DNA of 64,000 nt from Candidatus Methylomirabilota bacterium (GCA_035764725.1 DASTYT010000052.1:84762-148761), one strand, 5' to 3'. Counted from the first letter of the stretch, positions 17,981-27,307 are shown. The notes: generated by a model not told the origin, from the sequence alone. Translations and numbers: made by a program.

Positions 17981-19323
17981 CCGACACCGCGCGCCTCGGC
18001 GAGACCGTGCGCGACCTCCTCGAGGGCGGCCGCCACGAGCGTCTTGCCCAGACCCTGGAGGCGTCGCACGCCGCTGACGTCGCCGCGACCCTCCGCGACC
18101 TGCCGGTGCCCGAGCAGCGCACGCTGTTCCGGCTGCTGAACCGCGACCAAGCAGGCAACGTCCTTGCCGAGCTAGATGATCAGACGCTGCTCGAGCTGGT
18201 GCGGGCGCTCGACGAGACGGAGATCTCCGGCATTCTCGACCGCATGCAGCCCGCCGATGCCGCGCAGGTCATCGAAGAGCTGCCGGAGGAGCAGGCGGAG
18301 AAGGTCCTCGACCTCATGAAGGAGCAGCAGTCCGAGGACGTGCAGGAGCTGCTCGAGTACGGCGAGAAGACGGCGGGCCGCATCATGTCGCCGGAGGTGC
18401 TCGCCATCCACGAGTACGCCACGGTGACGCAGGCCATCGAGCACGTGCGGAAGTCCCCGGCGGCCAAGTCGGCCCGCGACCTCTACCTCGTGGACGATCA
18501 CGATCACCTCGTCGGCGTGCTGCCGCTCCTGCGTCTGCTCACCGCCGACCCCGCCACCCCGGTACGGCTCCTCGCCCGGGAAGATGTGATGACAGTGACA
18601 CCCGACACCGACCAGGAGGAGGCGGCGAAGCTGGTAGCCAAGTACGACCTGGTCACGCTGCCCATCGTGGATCGCGACCACCGGCTCCTCGGGGTGATCG
18701 GGGTGGACGACGTCATCGACATCATCCGTGAGGAGGCGACCGAAGACATTCAGCGCCTGGCCGGCGCCGCCGGGGACGAGACGGTGTTCGACCCCGCCGG
18801 CTCGGTATTCCCCAAGCGGCTCCTGTGGCGGCTGATCAACCTCGGGACGGCGATCCTCGCCGCCTCCGTCATCGGCCTCTTCGAGTCATCCATCCGGAGC
18901 CTCGCCACCCTCGCCATCTTCATGCCCATCGTCGCGTCGATGGGCGGCATCGGCACCACCCAGACCGCGACGGTCATCGTCCGTGGCCTGGCGCTGGGCG
19001 ACATGACTTCCGCGCACCTGTGGCGGGTGCTCAAGAAGGAGGCCTGGCTCGGTCTCACCACCGGGCTCGCCAACGCCGCGGTCATGGCGGCCATCGCGTA
19101 CTTCTGGAAGGGCCAGATCCTCCTCGCGGTCATCATCGGAGCCGCGCTCGTGTTCAACATGCTCGTCGCCGCGGTGGTGGGCGTCACTATTCCGATCGCG
19201 CTCAAGACCTTCCGCATCGATCCCGCCATCGCCTCGAGCGTCATCATCACGACGTTCACCGACGTGTTCGGGTTCTTCTCCTTCCTCGGTCTGGCGACTG
19301 TGCTGATCCGGTTTCTGCTATAA
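17977..19323 (+). CDS. mgtE: Magnesium transporter MgtE
   Basis: Mg2+ channel of 448 residues with the three expected parts: an N-terminal superhelical domain (about 1-125, with LPEEQAEKVLDLM), two CBS domains (about 130-250, with GRIMSPEVLAIHEYATV), and five membrane helices from about 285 that contain FMPIVASMGGIGTTQTATVI. In this family the cytoplasmic domains sense Mg2+ and close the pore. The ATG lies within the stop of the LapA-like gene. Confidence 0.95.
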   Translation: MTDTARLGETVRDLLEGGRHERLAQTLEASHAADVAATLRDLPVPEQRTLFRLLNRDQAGNVLAELDDQTLLELVRALDETEISGILDRMQPADAAQVIEELPEEQAEKVLDLMKEQQSEDVQELLEYGEKTAGRIMSPEVLAIHEYATVTQAIEHVRKSPAAKSARDLYLVDDHDHLVGVLPLLRLLTADPATPVRLLAREDVMTVTPDTDQEEAAKLVAKYDLVTLPIVDRDHRLLGVIGVDDVIDIIREEATEDIQRLAGAAGDETVFDPAGSVFPKRLLWRLINLGTAILAASVIGLFESSIRSLATLAIFMPIVASMGGIGTTQTATVIVRGLALGDMTSAHLWRVLKKEAWLGLTTGLANAAVMAAIAYFWKGQILLAVIIGAALVFNMLVAAVVGVTIPIALKTFRIDPAIASSVIITTFTDVFGFFSFLGLATVLIRFLL

Positions 19324-19429
19324 TTCCACACGGAAAGAAACCACTTGGCAATCGCTCGCTCCCTATGATAAATCTTCGGCGGCTGCTCTACGCCGCACGG
19401 TGGGCACTGACTCGAGGAGGGTACCAAAC

Positions 19430-20059
19430 GTGGACGTAGCGCTGGAGAAGCGGCAGGTCAAGCGGGCCTACAAGCTGTACGCTCCCGCCTACGATCTGGT
19501 CTTCGACTGGATCTTCCATCCCGGTCGCGAAGCCGCCATCAGACTCTGTGACATCCGCGCCGATCATCATGTGCTCGAGGTCGGCATCGGCACCGGACTC
19601 AACCTTCCGCTCTTCCCGCGGCGCACGCGCATCACGGGCATCGATCTCTCCGAGGAGATGCTGCGCAAGGCCAAGGAGCGCGTGCTCGAGCTCGGACTCA
19701 CCAACGTCACGCTGCGGGCGATGGATGCCACCGTGATGGACTTCCCGGACAACGAGTTCGACTCCGCCGTCGCCACCTACACGATCAGCGCGGTGCCCGA
19801 TCCGGTCGGCGTGCTCCGAGAGATGCGGCGGGTGGTGAAGCCGGGCGGCAGCATCGTGCTGCTCAACCACTTCCGCAGTGAGCGGCGCGTGATGGGGCGC
19901 CTGGAGGACATGGTGGCGCCGGTGTGCACTCGTCTCGGCTGGAAGTCGAACCTGCCGCTGGAGCCGCTGCTCGCCCAGGTCGGCCTGCAGCCGGAGATCT
20001 CCACCAAGGTCAATCTCTTCAACGGCTGGCGCCTCATCAAGTGCCGGAATAGCAAGTAG
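19430..20059 (+). CDS. Class I SAM-dependent methyltransferase, PmtA-like
   Basis: Methyltransferase of 209 residues. SAM-binding motif I is VLEVGIGTGLNLPLFP, followed by GIDLSEEMLRKAKER (acidic motif II) and VKPGGSIVLLNHF. The N-terminal YKLYAPAYDLVFDWIFHPGR strongly resembles Rhodobacter-type phosphatidylethanolamine N-methyltransferase PmtA, so phosphatidylcholine synthesis is the likely role, with a quinone methyltransferase as the alternative. The GTG at 19430 follows GAGGAGG by ten bases and is chosen over a GTG at 19400. Confidence 0.75.
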   Translation: MDVALEKRQVKRAYKLYAPAYDLVFDWIFHPGREAAIRLCDIRADHHVLEVGIGTGLNLPLFPRRTRITGIDLSEEMLRKAKERVLELGLTNVTLRAMDATVMDFPDNEFDSAVATYTISAVPDPVGVLREMRRVVKPGGSIVLLNHFRSERRVMGRLEDMVAPVCTRLGWKSNLPLEPLLAQVGLQPEISTKVNLFNGWRLIKCRNSK

Positions 20060-20069
20060 CCGTCGCACG

Positions 20070-21092
20070 CTGCGCCGGGCCGCCTTCCTCCTTCTCGCCG
20101 CACTCGTCACGCTGCCCGTCCTGCCCGCGGCGACCCGCGCCGTGCGCGCGGGCCTCTTCGTCGCCGAGTTTCTCTCCGAGGGCCGCTGGCGTCCCCTGAG
20201 CGCGGTCACCGACGCGCCGCTCCGTCGCCCCCTCGCCGCCTCGGACGGCGCGCGAGCGATCGACGTGGATCTCTACGCGACCGCTTTCCCCTCGACGCGT
20301 CCCGGCCTGGTGTTGGTGCACGGCCTCGCCGCGGCCGGCAAGGACGATCCGCGAGTGCGCGAGGCCGCCGCGCTCCTCGCGCGCGCGGGCTGGACCGTCG
20401 CGGCGCCGTCGGTGGAGGGTCTCATGCGCTTGCGGCTGCGGCCCGAGGATGCGGGCGCGGTGCGCGCCGCCGCTCTCGCCCTCCGTGATCTGGGCAGCCG
20501 CCCGATCGCCCTGCTCGCGGTCAGCGTGGGGGCGGGGCCGGCACTCGCCGCCGCCGCGGAACCCGACCTCGCGCGCGAGATCTCCGCGGTGATGCTGCTG
20601 GGCGGCTACGCCTCCGCGCGGGACCTCCTCCGCTTCACCTTGACCGGCACGGACGGCCACGGCGCGGTGGGTCACCGGCCGGACGAGGCGGCCATCGCCG
20701 CCTTCATCGCCGCCAATCCCGAGCTGATGGACGACGCGGGGCGCCGGCTCGCGGCCACTCGCGATCCCGCCGCGGTGGACGCCCTCATCGCAGCGCTTCC
20801 GCCCGCCTCCCAGCGGCTGCTCGACGCGCTGTCGCCCCTCGGGCGGCTCGAGGCACTCCGCGCTCCCCTCTTCCTCGTGCACGGGCACGACGATCCCGCG
20901 GTACCGGCGACGGAGAGCGCGCGCCTCGCTGCGGCCGCGGCGCGCGCTGGAAAGACCGTTCACAACGTGGTCGTCGGCGCCGTCGGCCACGTCGAGCCGG
21001 GCACGGGCGCGCGGCTCGCCGACCGGGGTCGGCTGGCCGCGATCTTCTATGCGTTCGCCGTCACTTCGGCGGCGTCAACCCCATCAGGCTGA
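20070..21092 (+). CDS. Exported alpha/beta hydrolase, probable CTG start
   Basis: Alpha/beta-hydrolase-fold protein. LVLVHGLAAAG (oxyanion loop) and FLVHGHDDPAVPATES (acid strand) are clear; the nucleophile elbow is the degenerate LLAVSVGAG. The first ATG/GTG/TTG in frame is the GTG at 20142, but the frame upstream is open and encodes an excellent signal peptide (RRAAFLLLAALVTLPVL, ending PAATRA). CTG at 20070 is the best start for it, 10 bases after the methyltransferase stop. The 3' end overlaps the convergent binding-protein gene by 32 bases. Confidence 0.65.
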   Translation: MRRAAFLLLAALVTLPVLPAATRAVRAGLFVAEFLSEGRWRPLSAVTDAPLRRPLAASDGARAIDVDLYATAFPSTRPGLVLVHGLAAAGKDDPRVREAAALLARAGWTVAAPSVEGLMRLRLRPEDAGAVRAAALALRDLGSRPIALLAVSVGAGPALAAAAEPDLAREISAVMLLGGYASARDLLRFTLTGTDGHGAVGHRPDEAAIAAFIAANPELMDDAGRRLAATRDPAAVDALIAALPPASQRLLDALSPLGRLEALRAPLFLVHGHDDPAVPATESARLAAAAARAGKTVHNVVVGAVGHVEPGTGARLADRGRLAAIFYAFAVTSAASTPSG

Positions 21093-21939
21093 CCGCGTCG
21101 CGCACCGGCTGGTAGTCGCGGTCCGCGGCCTCGACGAAGCCGTCGATGTTGTAGATGTCCTTGAGCACCGCGGCGTGCTCGGGCCCCTTCATCGCCAGCA
21201 AGGCCTTCTTCACGCGGTCGAGCGTCTCCGCGGGCAGGCCGGGCCGGGCGCAGATTCCCGCCTCGGGGATCGGCGGCGTCTCTCCCACGAAGCCGAGCCG
21301 CGCCACCTGCGCGGGGTCCTTGAGATAGAGCTCGGGGGCCTTGTCGAACGACGCCGCCGCGTCCACCCGCCCGTGGATCAGCGCATTGAGCGCGGCGTCA
21401 TGGCCGCCCGCAAAGAGGGCTTCCCTGAAGAAGGTCTTGGGGTCGCGGTCGCGCACGAGCCCTCGCTTGACGAGGAGCACCATCGGATAGATGTAGCCGG
21501 AGCTCGACGCCGGATCCACGAAGGCGACCGTCTTGCCCCGCAGATCCTCCAGCCGCTGGATGCCGCTGTCCTTCCTCACGTAGAAGCGCGCGGTGTACTC
21601 CACGCGCCCCTGCCAGATGTCGCGGACGATGATCTGACAGCCCGCCTCGCGGTTGGCGAGGACATATCCCACTGGATGCACGAAGGCGAGGTCCACGTGG
21701 CGGTTGCGCAGGGCCTCCACCACCCCCGCATAGTCCGACGCGACCCGCGCCCGGATGGGCACGCCGGACAGGCCCGTGAGCGCGCGGGCGAACGCGTCGC
21801 CCGCTTCCTGGAGCGCGGTGGGATCGCGTGAGGGCGTGAGCGCGAGGGTGAGGGGCGCGTCGGCGGCAATGCCGCGCGCGGCCGCCGCCGCGAGCGCGGC
21901 GGCGGTGAGGAGCCCGGTGAGGAGGCGCCGGGGGATCAC
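21061..21939 (-). CDS. PhnD-like phosphate/phosphonate-type periplasmic binding protein
   Basis: Binding protein of 292 residues with an N-terminal signal peptide ([20 protein letters not shown]). The mature part shows the PhnD family pattern: VDLAFVHPVGYVLAN, FVDPASSSGYIYP and GRVDAAASFDKAP. The ligand cannot be read. The GTG at 21939 overlaps the stop of the sigma-54 regulator gene (GTGA), so the pair is coupled. No permease or ATPase gene follows, which suggests ligand sensing rather than uptake, or transport genes elsewhere. Confidence 0.82.
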   Translation of the reverse strand: MIPRRLLTGLLTAAALAAAAARGIAADAPLTLALTPSRDPTALQEAGDAFARALTGLSGVPIRARVASDYAGVVEALRNRHVDLAFVHPVGYVLANREAGCQIIVRDIWQGRVEYTARFYVRKDSGIQRLEDLRGKTVAFVDPASSSGYIYPMVLLVKRGLVRDRDPKTFFREALFAGGHDAALNALIHGRVDAAASFDKAPELYLKDPAQVARLGFVGETPPIPEAGICARPGLPAETLDRVKKALLAMKGPEHAAVLKDIYNIDGFVEAADRDYQPVRDAVSLMGLTPPK

Positions 21940-23372
21940 GGGGCGGCGGCGGTGCCGCGCGCTCCCGCCGCATCCTCGTCGCGGCGTATCCCCCACCCCG
22001 CGAGGCGCGCGAGGAGCGTGTTCCGGTGCACGCCGAGGCGCCGCGCGGCCCGGCTCTGGTTCCAGTTCTCGCGCTCGAGGGCGCGCAAGATGTAGACCTG
22101 CTCGAAGCGGTCGCGCGCTTCCTTGAGCGACAGCGGCGCGCTCCCGGCCCCGCGGGTCGGCTCGTCGCGGAGCGCGAGGTCGAGCGGCAAGTCATCCAGG
22201 CGGATCACGGGGCGCGTAGCCAGCGCCACGCTTCGCTCGACGACGTTCTCGAGCTCGCGCACGTTGCCCGGCCAGTCGTAGGCGCCCAGCGACGGGAGCG
22301 CCCCGCGCGAGATCCCGCGCACGTCCTTCTTGAACTCCCGCGCGTACTTGCGGATAAAGTGCTCGACGAGGAGTGGGATGTCCTCCTTGCGCTCCCGGAG
22401 CGGGGGGATGGTGAGGGCGGCGACGTTGATCCGGTAGAAGAGGTCCTCGCGGAAGGCGCGCGCCCGCACGAGCTGGCGCAAGTCTTCGTTGGTGGCCGCG
22501 ATCACGCGTACGTCCACCGGGATCGTCCGGGTGCCGCCGAGGCGCTCCACCTCGCGCTCCTGCAGCGCCCGCAGGAGCTTGGCCTGAAGGTCCACCCGCA
22601 GGCTTCCGACCTCGTCGAGGAAGAGAGTGCCGCCGTGGGCCAGCTCGAACTTGCCCAGCTTGCGCGCGTGCGCGCCGGTGAACGCCCCCTTCTCGTGGCC
22701 GAACAGCTCGGACTCGAACAGCCCCTCGGGCACCGCGGCGAGATTGACCGCGACGAACGGCTGATCGCGGCGCGGGCTCTGACGGTGGATGGCGCGCGCG
22801 ACCAGCTCCTTGCCGGTCCCGCTCTCGCCGCTCACCAGCACGGTGGCGTGGGTCTGGGCCACCTGCGCGATCTGCTCGTAGAGCCGGACCATCGCGGGAT
22901 GGCGTCCCACGAGCGCGTCGAAGCCGTGGGCGCGGTCGAGCTCGGCGCGGAGGTAGCAGACCTCGCGCTCGAGCACGCGCTGCTGGGCGGCCTGCTTCAC
23001 GAGCAGCAGCAGCTCGTCCACGTCGAAGGGCTTCACGATGTAGTCGTAGGCGCCCGCCTTGATCGTGTCCACCGCGGTGCGGACGTCCGGCACCGCGGTC
23101 ATGAGGATCACCGCGATCGAGTCATCGAGGGCGAGGAGCCGCGGCAGCACCACCGGGCCGCGCTCGCCGGGCAGGCGCACGTCGAGCAGCGCCACGTCCA
23201 CCCGCCGGGAGCGCACGAGCGCGAGGGCGGCGGCGCCGTCCTCCGCCTCGAGCACCTCGAAATCGCGCTTGAAGATCTCGCGCAGCGACTCGCGCACCCC
23301 GGGCTCGTCGTCGATGACGAGCACGACGGGAAGCGGACGATAGACGTGGGAGGGATCGGGCTCGGCGGACAC
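21936..23372 (-). CDS. NtrC-family sigma-54 response regulator
   Basis: Two-component regulator of 478 residues. The receiver (about 15-130) has VIDDEPG, phospho-Asp in LLDVRLPGE, switch Thr in LMTAVPD and Lys in VKPFD. The AAA+ domain has Walker [16 protein letters not shown] and Walker [10 protein letters not shown]. The C-terminal Fis helix-turn-helix includes [16 protein letters not shown]. No histidine kinase gene is adjacent. It lies five bases after the DegP-like gene and overlaps the PhnD-like gene, which may provide the signal. Confidence 0.93.
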   Translation of the reverse strand: MSAEPDPSHVYRPLPVVLVIDDEPGVRESLREIFKRDFEVLEAEDGAAALALVRSRRVDVALLDVRLPGERGPVVLPRLLALDDSIAVILMTAVPDVRTAVDTIKAGAYDYIVKPFDVDELLLLVKQAAQQRVLEREVCYLRAELDRAHGFDALVGRHPAMVRLYEQIAQVAQTHATVLVSGESGTGKELVARAIHRQSPRRDQPFVAVNLAAVPEGLFESELFGHEKGAFTGAHARKLGKFELAHGGTLFLDEVGSLRVDLQAKLLRALQEREVERLGGTRTIPVDVRVIAATNEDLRQLVRARAFREDLFYRINVAALTIPPLRERKEDIPLLVEHFIRKYAREFKKDVRGISRGALPSLGAYDWPGNVRELENVVERSVALATRPVIRLDDLPLDLALRDEPTRGAGSAPLSLKEARDRFEQVYILRALERENWNQSRAARRLGVHRNTLLARLAGWGIRRDEDAAGARGTAAAP

Positions 23373-23377
23373 GGAGG

Positions 23378-24853
23378 TCAGGGTTTGCCCGGCTCGGCCG
23401 CCTTGAGGACGACGTACTCGTTGTTGCCGCCCCCGCCGCGCTGGAGGTAGACGGGGACGATCTCGCCCGGCTTCATGGTCGCGGTGAGGGTCATGAAGGT
23501 CTCGACGCTGGTGACGGGGCGGCGATTCACCTCGAGGATGGCATCGCCGACCCGGATCCCCGACTCCGCGCCCGCGCTGCCCGGCTTCACCCCGGTCACG
23601 ACCACGCCGCTCCGCGCGGTGAGGCCGAAGCGCTCGGCCGCGTCCTGGGTGAGCGGCTCCACGGTGAGCCCGAGCCGCTCCTCGCGGGGAACGGCCGCCA
23701 CCTGCACCTCCTCGTTCGGCTGCTCCCCGATCTTCACCGTGAGCGGGGTCGGCTTGCGGTCACGGATGACGGTCAGGCCGGCGGGCTTGCCCGGCTCCAC
23801 CGCGGCGACCCGCCGCTGGAGGTCGATGACCTCCTTGATCGGCGCCCCCGTGAACTCGACGATGACGTCGCCCGGCCGCATCCCCGCCACCTCGGCGGGG
23901 CTGTCCTTCATCACATCCGAGATGAGGACACCACCCGTGGTGTTGATCCCGAAGCCGGCGGCGAGGTCGGGCGTGAGGTCCTGGATCACGATACCGAGCC
24001 AGCCCCGAATCACCCGGCCCTTGGCGATGAGCTGTCCCATCACTTCGCGGGCCATGTTGATGGGAATGGAGAAGCCAATGCCCTGCCCCGACGCCACGAT
24101 CGCGGTGTTAATGCCGATCACCTTGCCCTGGAGATTGAGGAGCGGCCCGCCCGAGTTGCCGGGGTTGATGGACGCGTCGGTCTGGATGAACGCCTCGTAG
24201 GTCGCGACACCGACCCGGGTGCGCCCGGTCGCCGAGATGATGCCCGCGGTCACCGTGCGGTCGAGCCCGAAGGGATTGCCGATGGCGATCGCCCACTGCC
24301 CCACGCGGAGGCGGTCGGAGTCGCCGAGCTCCGCCACCGGGAACGAGCCGGAAGGCGCCTCGATCCGGAGCACCGCGAGATCCGTCTTGGGATCGCGCCC
24401 CACCAGGGTCGCCTTGAATTTGCGGTCGTCGGAGAGACCGACTTCGATCTCGGCGGCGTTCTCCACGACGTGGGCGTTGGTGAGGATCAAGCCCTGCTTG
24501 TCGACGATCACCCCGGAGCCGGAGGCGCGGCCATCGTCGCGCGGCGACCGCTTGCGGAAGAAGCGGTCGAAGAACTCCTGTCCGAAGAACTCCTTGAAGC
24601 GCTCCTCCATCTCCGGTCCGCCCGGCAACTCGGCGCCCCCGGGCCCTCGCTTGGATTTCACGGTGACGTTCACGACCGCGGGCATCACGCGGTCGGCCAC
24701 CGAGACGAAGGCGCTCTCGAGCGCCTCGAGCACCCGCACCGAATCCGGGGTGGACGCGGACGGTGTCTGGGCGCGGCTCGCGGGCGGCGCGCCCAGCGCG
24801 ACCATGGGCACGAGAGCGAGCACGACGAGCGCGCGACGGCACGGCCTGATCAT
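23378..24853 (-). CDS. Do-family periplasmic serine protease (DegP/DegQ-like)
   Basis: Envelope quality-control protease of 491 residues. A signal peptide (RRALVVLALVPMVALG) is followed by the trypsin-like domain with catalytic His in LTNAHVV, Asp in TDLAVLRI and Ser in NPGNSGGPLLN. Two PDZ domains follow, with GWLGIVIQDL near residue 300 and LGLTVEPLTQ near 400. The ATG at 24853 is chosen because GGAGG lies seven bases upstream; an ATG seven codons earlier lacks this. It follows tilS by 22 bases in a long minus-strand operon. Confidence 0.93.
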   Translation of the reverse strand: MIRPCRRALVVLALVPMVALGAPPASRAQTPSASTPDSVRVLEALESAFVSVADRVMPAVVNVTVKSKRGPGGAELPGGPEMEERFKEFFGQEFFDRFFRKRSPRDDGRASGSGVIVDKQGLILTNAHVVENAAEIEVGLSDDRKFKATLVGRDPKTDLAVLRIEAPSGSFPVAELGDSDRLRVGQWAIAIGNPFGLDRTVTAGIISATGRTRVGVATYEAFIQTDASINPGNSGGPLLNLQGKVIGINTAIVASGQGIGFSIPINMAREVMGQLIAKGRVIRGWLGIVIQDLTPDLAAGFGINTTGGVLISDVMKDSPAEVAGMRPGDVIVEFTGAPIKEVIDLQRRVAAVEPGKPAGLTVIRDRKPTPLTVKIGEQPNEEVQVAAVPREERLGLTVEPLTQDAAERFGLTARSGVVVTGVKPGSAGAESGIRVGDAILEVNRRPVTSVETFMTLTATMKPGEIVPVYLQRGGGGNNEYVVLKAAEPGKP

Positions 24854-24875
24854 GGATCGACCTCCGCGGGCCATC

Positions 24876-26282
24876 TTACTCTCGCGCCGCAGACACCGCC
24901 AGAGGCGAGACGAGTGTCACCTCGAGGATACGCCGGGTGGCGTCGGTGACGGGAGCCGCGCGGCCCCGGCGGATCCCCGCGATCCAGATGATGTCGCCGC
25001 CGGCCTCGACGAGCGGCACGCCGGCGCGCCGCCAGCGCGGCACGCCGGCGTCGATGAGGAAGGTCTTGAGCCGCCGCTCACCCGGCGCGCCCCACGGCAG
25101 GAAGCGATCGCCGACCCGCCGCGCGCGCACGGTGAGCCGGTCGGGCAGACGGTCGGCGTCGAACGCCGCGCGGCGCACGTCGGCCGCGGGCTTCCAGTCG
25201 GCGGGGCGGTCCACGCGGCGCGCGTCGAGCGAGGCGTCGATCTCGGGCAGGCCCAGCGCGCCGGGCACCCCCCACTCGCGCGTGACGAGGACGCGGCCGG
25301 CCGGGGGCCCCACCCGCACCCAGCGTCCGCTGCGCTCGCAGACGAGCGCGCCGAGTCGCGCCGCGCGCGGGCGCACCGGGTCCAGCACGCGGCGTAGCGC
25401 CCGCTCGCCGGGGGCGCGGCGCGCGCCGCCCGCCCCGAGCGTCTCCGCGGCCGCGCGCAGCACCTCGGCCCCCAGCTCCCCGGGCAGGGCGCCGAGCGCG
25501 CGGACGGGCAGCACGACGCCGTCGGCCTCGCGCGTCCCGAGCCGCGCCAGCACCGCGCGCGCCTCATCCTCGAGCTCCGCGACCAGCGCCCGGGCCGCGG
25601 CCGCGCCGTCCGCGAGCCGCGTGGCGATGGCGGGGTCGAGGCGCGCGGCGAGGAAGGGCAGCACGTCCGCGCGCACCCGATTGCGAAGGAAGCGCGGGTC
25701 GCGATTGGAGCCGTCCTCCACCCAGTCGATCCCCCGCGCGCGGAGATGGGCCTCGATGGCAGCGCGGGGAACTTCGAGGAGGGGGCGCATGTAAACGCCG
25801 CGCACGGGCGCGATGCCGCCGAGCCCGCGGGGGCCCGCTCCCTCGAGCAGGCGCATGATCACGGTTTCCGCCTGATCGTCCGCGGTATGGCCGGTGGCGA
25901 TGCGGTGCGCGCCCACCACCGCCGCCGCGCGCCGCAGGGCGGCGTGGCGCGCCTGGCGGGCCGCCGCCTCCAGGCCCTCCCACGCCGCGCCCGGCGCGCG
26001 CTCGATTTCCACCCGCTGCACCTGGAGGGGAATGTCCCAGCGACGGCAGAGATCGGCCACGAAAGCCTCGTCTGCGCCCGACTCGGGCCGCAGGCCGTGA
26101 TTCACGTGCGCGGCGTGGAGTCGGAGGTCGAGGCCGGGCGTGAGGGCACGGAGCACGTCGAGCAGCGCCACCGAGTCGGCGCCGCCGGAGACGGCCACCA
26201 AGACGACGTCGCCGCCTCGGAGCATCGCGTGGCGGCGGATGGAAGCGAGCGCGCGGTCAGGCAGGCTACTGGCGATGGTCAC
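24876..26282 (-). CDS. tilS: tRNA(Ile)-lysidine synthase
   Basis: N-type ATP pyrophosphatase of 468 residues that attaches lysine to C34 of the CAU-anticodon tRNA-Ile2 so it reads AUA. The PP-loop VLVAVSGGADSVALLD lies near residue 28, followed by HAAHVNHGLRPES, TGHTADDQAETVIMRL and VEDGSNRDPRFLRNRVR, all diagnostic. The C-terminal domain with LKTFLIDAGVPRWRR is present. The GTG at 26282 overlaps the end of the molybdopterin synthase gene by 17 bases. A CAU-anticodon tRNA lies at 31479. Confidence 0.93.
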   Translation of the reverse strand: MTIASSLPDRALASIRRHAMLRGGDVVLVAVSGGADSVALLDVLRALTPGLDLRLHAAHVNHGLRPESGADEAFVADLCRRWDIPLQVQRVEIERAPGAAWEGLEAAARQARHAALRRAAAVVGAHRIATGHTADDQAETVIMRLLEGAGPRGLGGIAPVRGVYMRPLLEVPRAAIEAHLRARGIDWVEDGSNRDPRFLRNRVRADVLPFLAARLDPAIATRLADGAAAARALVAELEDEARAVLARLGTREADGVVLPVRALGALPGELGAEVLRAAAETLGAGGARRAPGERALRRVLDPVRPRAARLGALVCERSGRWVRVGPPAGRVLVTREWGVPGALGLPEIDASLDARRVDRPADWKPAADVRRAAFDADRLPDRLTVRARRVGDRFLPWGAPGERRLKTFLIDAGVPRWRRAGVPLVEAGGDIIWIAGIRRGRAAPVTDATRRILEVTLVSPLAVSAARE

Positions 26283-26961
26283 ATTGCAGCCCGACCCACA
26301 CCTCGCCGTCCTCGAAGTACTCCTTCTTCCAGATCGGCACCGTCTCCTTGAGCGTGTCGATGGCGAAGCGACAGGCCTCGAAGGCCTCCCCGCGATGGGC
26401 GGTGGACACCGCGATGAGCACGCTCGACTCACCGATCTCGAGGCGGCCGATGCGGTGGACGAGGGCGAGCTTACGGATGCCCGGAAACCGTGTGCGGGCC
26501 GCGGCGGCGATCTCGCGCATCTTCGCCACCGCCATCGGCGCGTGCGCTTCGTACTCGAGGAACTTCACGCGGCGCCCGCCCGTCTGATCGCGCACCACGC
26601 CGGAGAAGAGGACGATCGCCCCCGCGCCGCCATCCTCCACCGCGGCCATGAGAGCCGGCTCGGAGAGGCGCGCCTCGGTGAGCTCCACGAGGTCGGGGGT
26701 GTCGGCAGGCCCGGCGCTGCCGCCGCTGACCGGTGGGAACAGGCAAAGCTCCTCGCCGGGACGGAGCGCGCGGTCGCTCTCCACGTAATCCTGATCGACG
26801 GCGAACAACGTGAAAGGGCGGTATGCCGAGAGCGCGGGGAAGCGGCTGGACACCGCCTCCCACGCCGTCTCGACCGTACCGCCCTCGGGAAGCTCGACCT
26901 CGACACGGTCGCGCCCGGCCGCTTCGCGGTACCGCGCGAACAACCGCACCTGCACCTTCAT
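26266..26961 (-). CDS. Fused molybdopterin synthase, MoaD-MoaE
   Basis: Protein of 231 residues combining both subunits of molybdopterin synthase. Residues 1-80 form the MoaD ubiquitin-like domain, ending in FPPVSGG. A short linker (SAGPADTPD) leads to MoaE, with GAIVLFSGVVRD, LEYEAHAPMA, HRIGRLEIGE and the catalytic-region WKKEYFEDGEVWV. MoaD works through a free C-terminal Gly-Gly thiocarboxylate, so the fusion must be cut after SGG, as described for mycobacterial MoaX. It lies between erpA and tilS. Confidence 0.9.
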   Translation of the reverse strand: MKVQVRLFARYREAAGRDRVEVELPEGGTVETAWEAVSSRFPALSAYRPFTLFAVDQDYVESDRALRPGEELCLFPPVSGGSAGPADTPDLVELTEARLSEPALMAAVEDGGAGAIVLFSGVVRDQTGGRRVKFLEYEAHAPMAVAKMREIAAAARTRFPGIRKLALVHRIGRLEIGESSVLIAVSTAHRGEAFEACRFAIDTLKETVPIWKKEYFEDGEVWVGLQCDHRQ

Positions 26962-26980
26962 GCGCGGGACTCGCGCGTGC

Positions 26981-27307
26981 TTAGAACTGGTGAGACGAGC
27001 CGCAGCCGCAGGACGACTTCACGTTGGGGTTCTTGATCGCGAAGCCGGCCCCCAGCATGTTGTTGTCCACGTAGTCGATCTCGCTGCCATCGAGATAGGG
27101 CAGGCTGCGGGAATCGACGAACACCTTCACGCCGTGGGACTCCACGATGTTATCGTCCGCGGCGGCCGTGTCGTCCCAGCCCAGCTCGTAGGACATCCCG
27201 GAGCAGCCGCCGCCAACGAGGCGGATCCGCAGCCCCCACTCGGGCTTGCCCTCTTCGAGCCTGAGCTCGGAGATCTTCTTCGCGGCCGTTTCGGTCAGCG
27301 TCACCAT
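26981..27307 (-). CDS. erpA: HesB/IscA-type iron-sulfur carrier (ErpA-like)
   Basis: A-type Fe-S carrier of 108 residues. The three conserved cysteines lie in GGGCSGMSYEL and in the C-terminal SSCGCGSS. It would receive clusters from the assembly scaffold and pass them to apoproteins. The ATG at 27307 follows AAGGAGG by six bases; an upstream ATG adding 14 residues is not needed. First gene of the minus-strand operon erpA-moaDE-tilS-degP-like-ntrC-like-phnD-like. MoaA-type Fe-S enzymes give a link to the molybdopterin gene. Confidence 0.92.
   Translation of the reverse strand: MVTLTETAAKKISELRLEEGKPEWGLRIRLVGGGCSGMSYELGWDDTAAADDNIVESHGVKVFVDSRSLPYLDGSEIDYVDNNMLGAGFAIKNPNVKSSCGCGSSHQF

Noticed and set aside
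19341-19375. TTGGCA with an AT-rich stretch before the methyltransferase gene as a promoter
   Set aside because: No -10 box better than 3 of 6 at a suitable distance.
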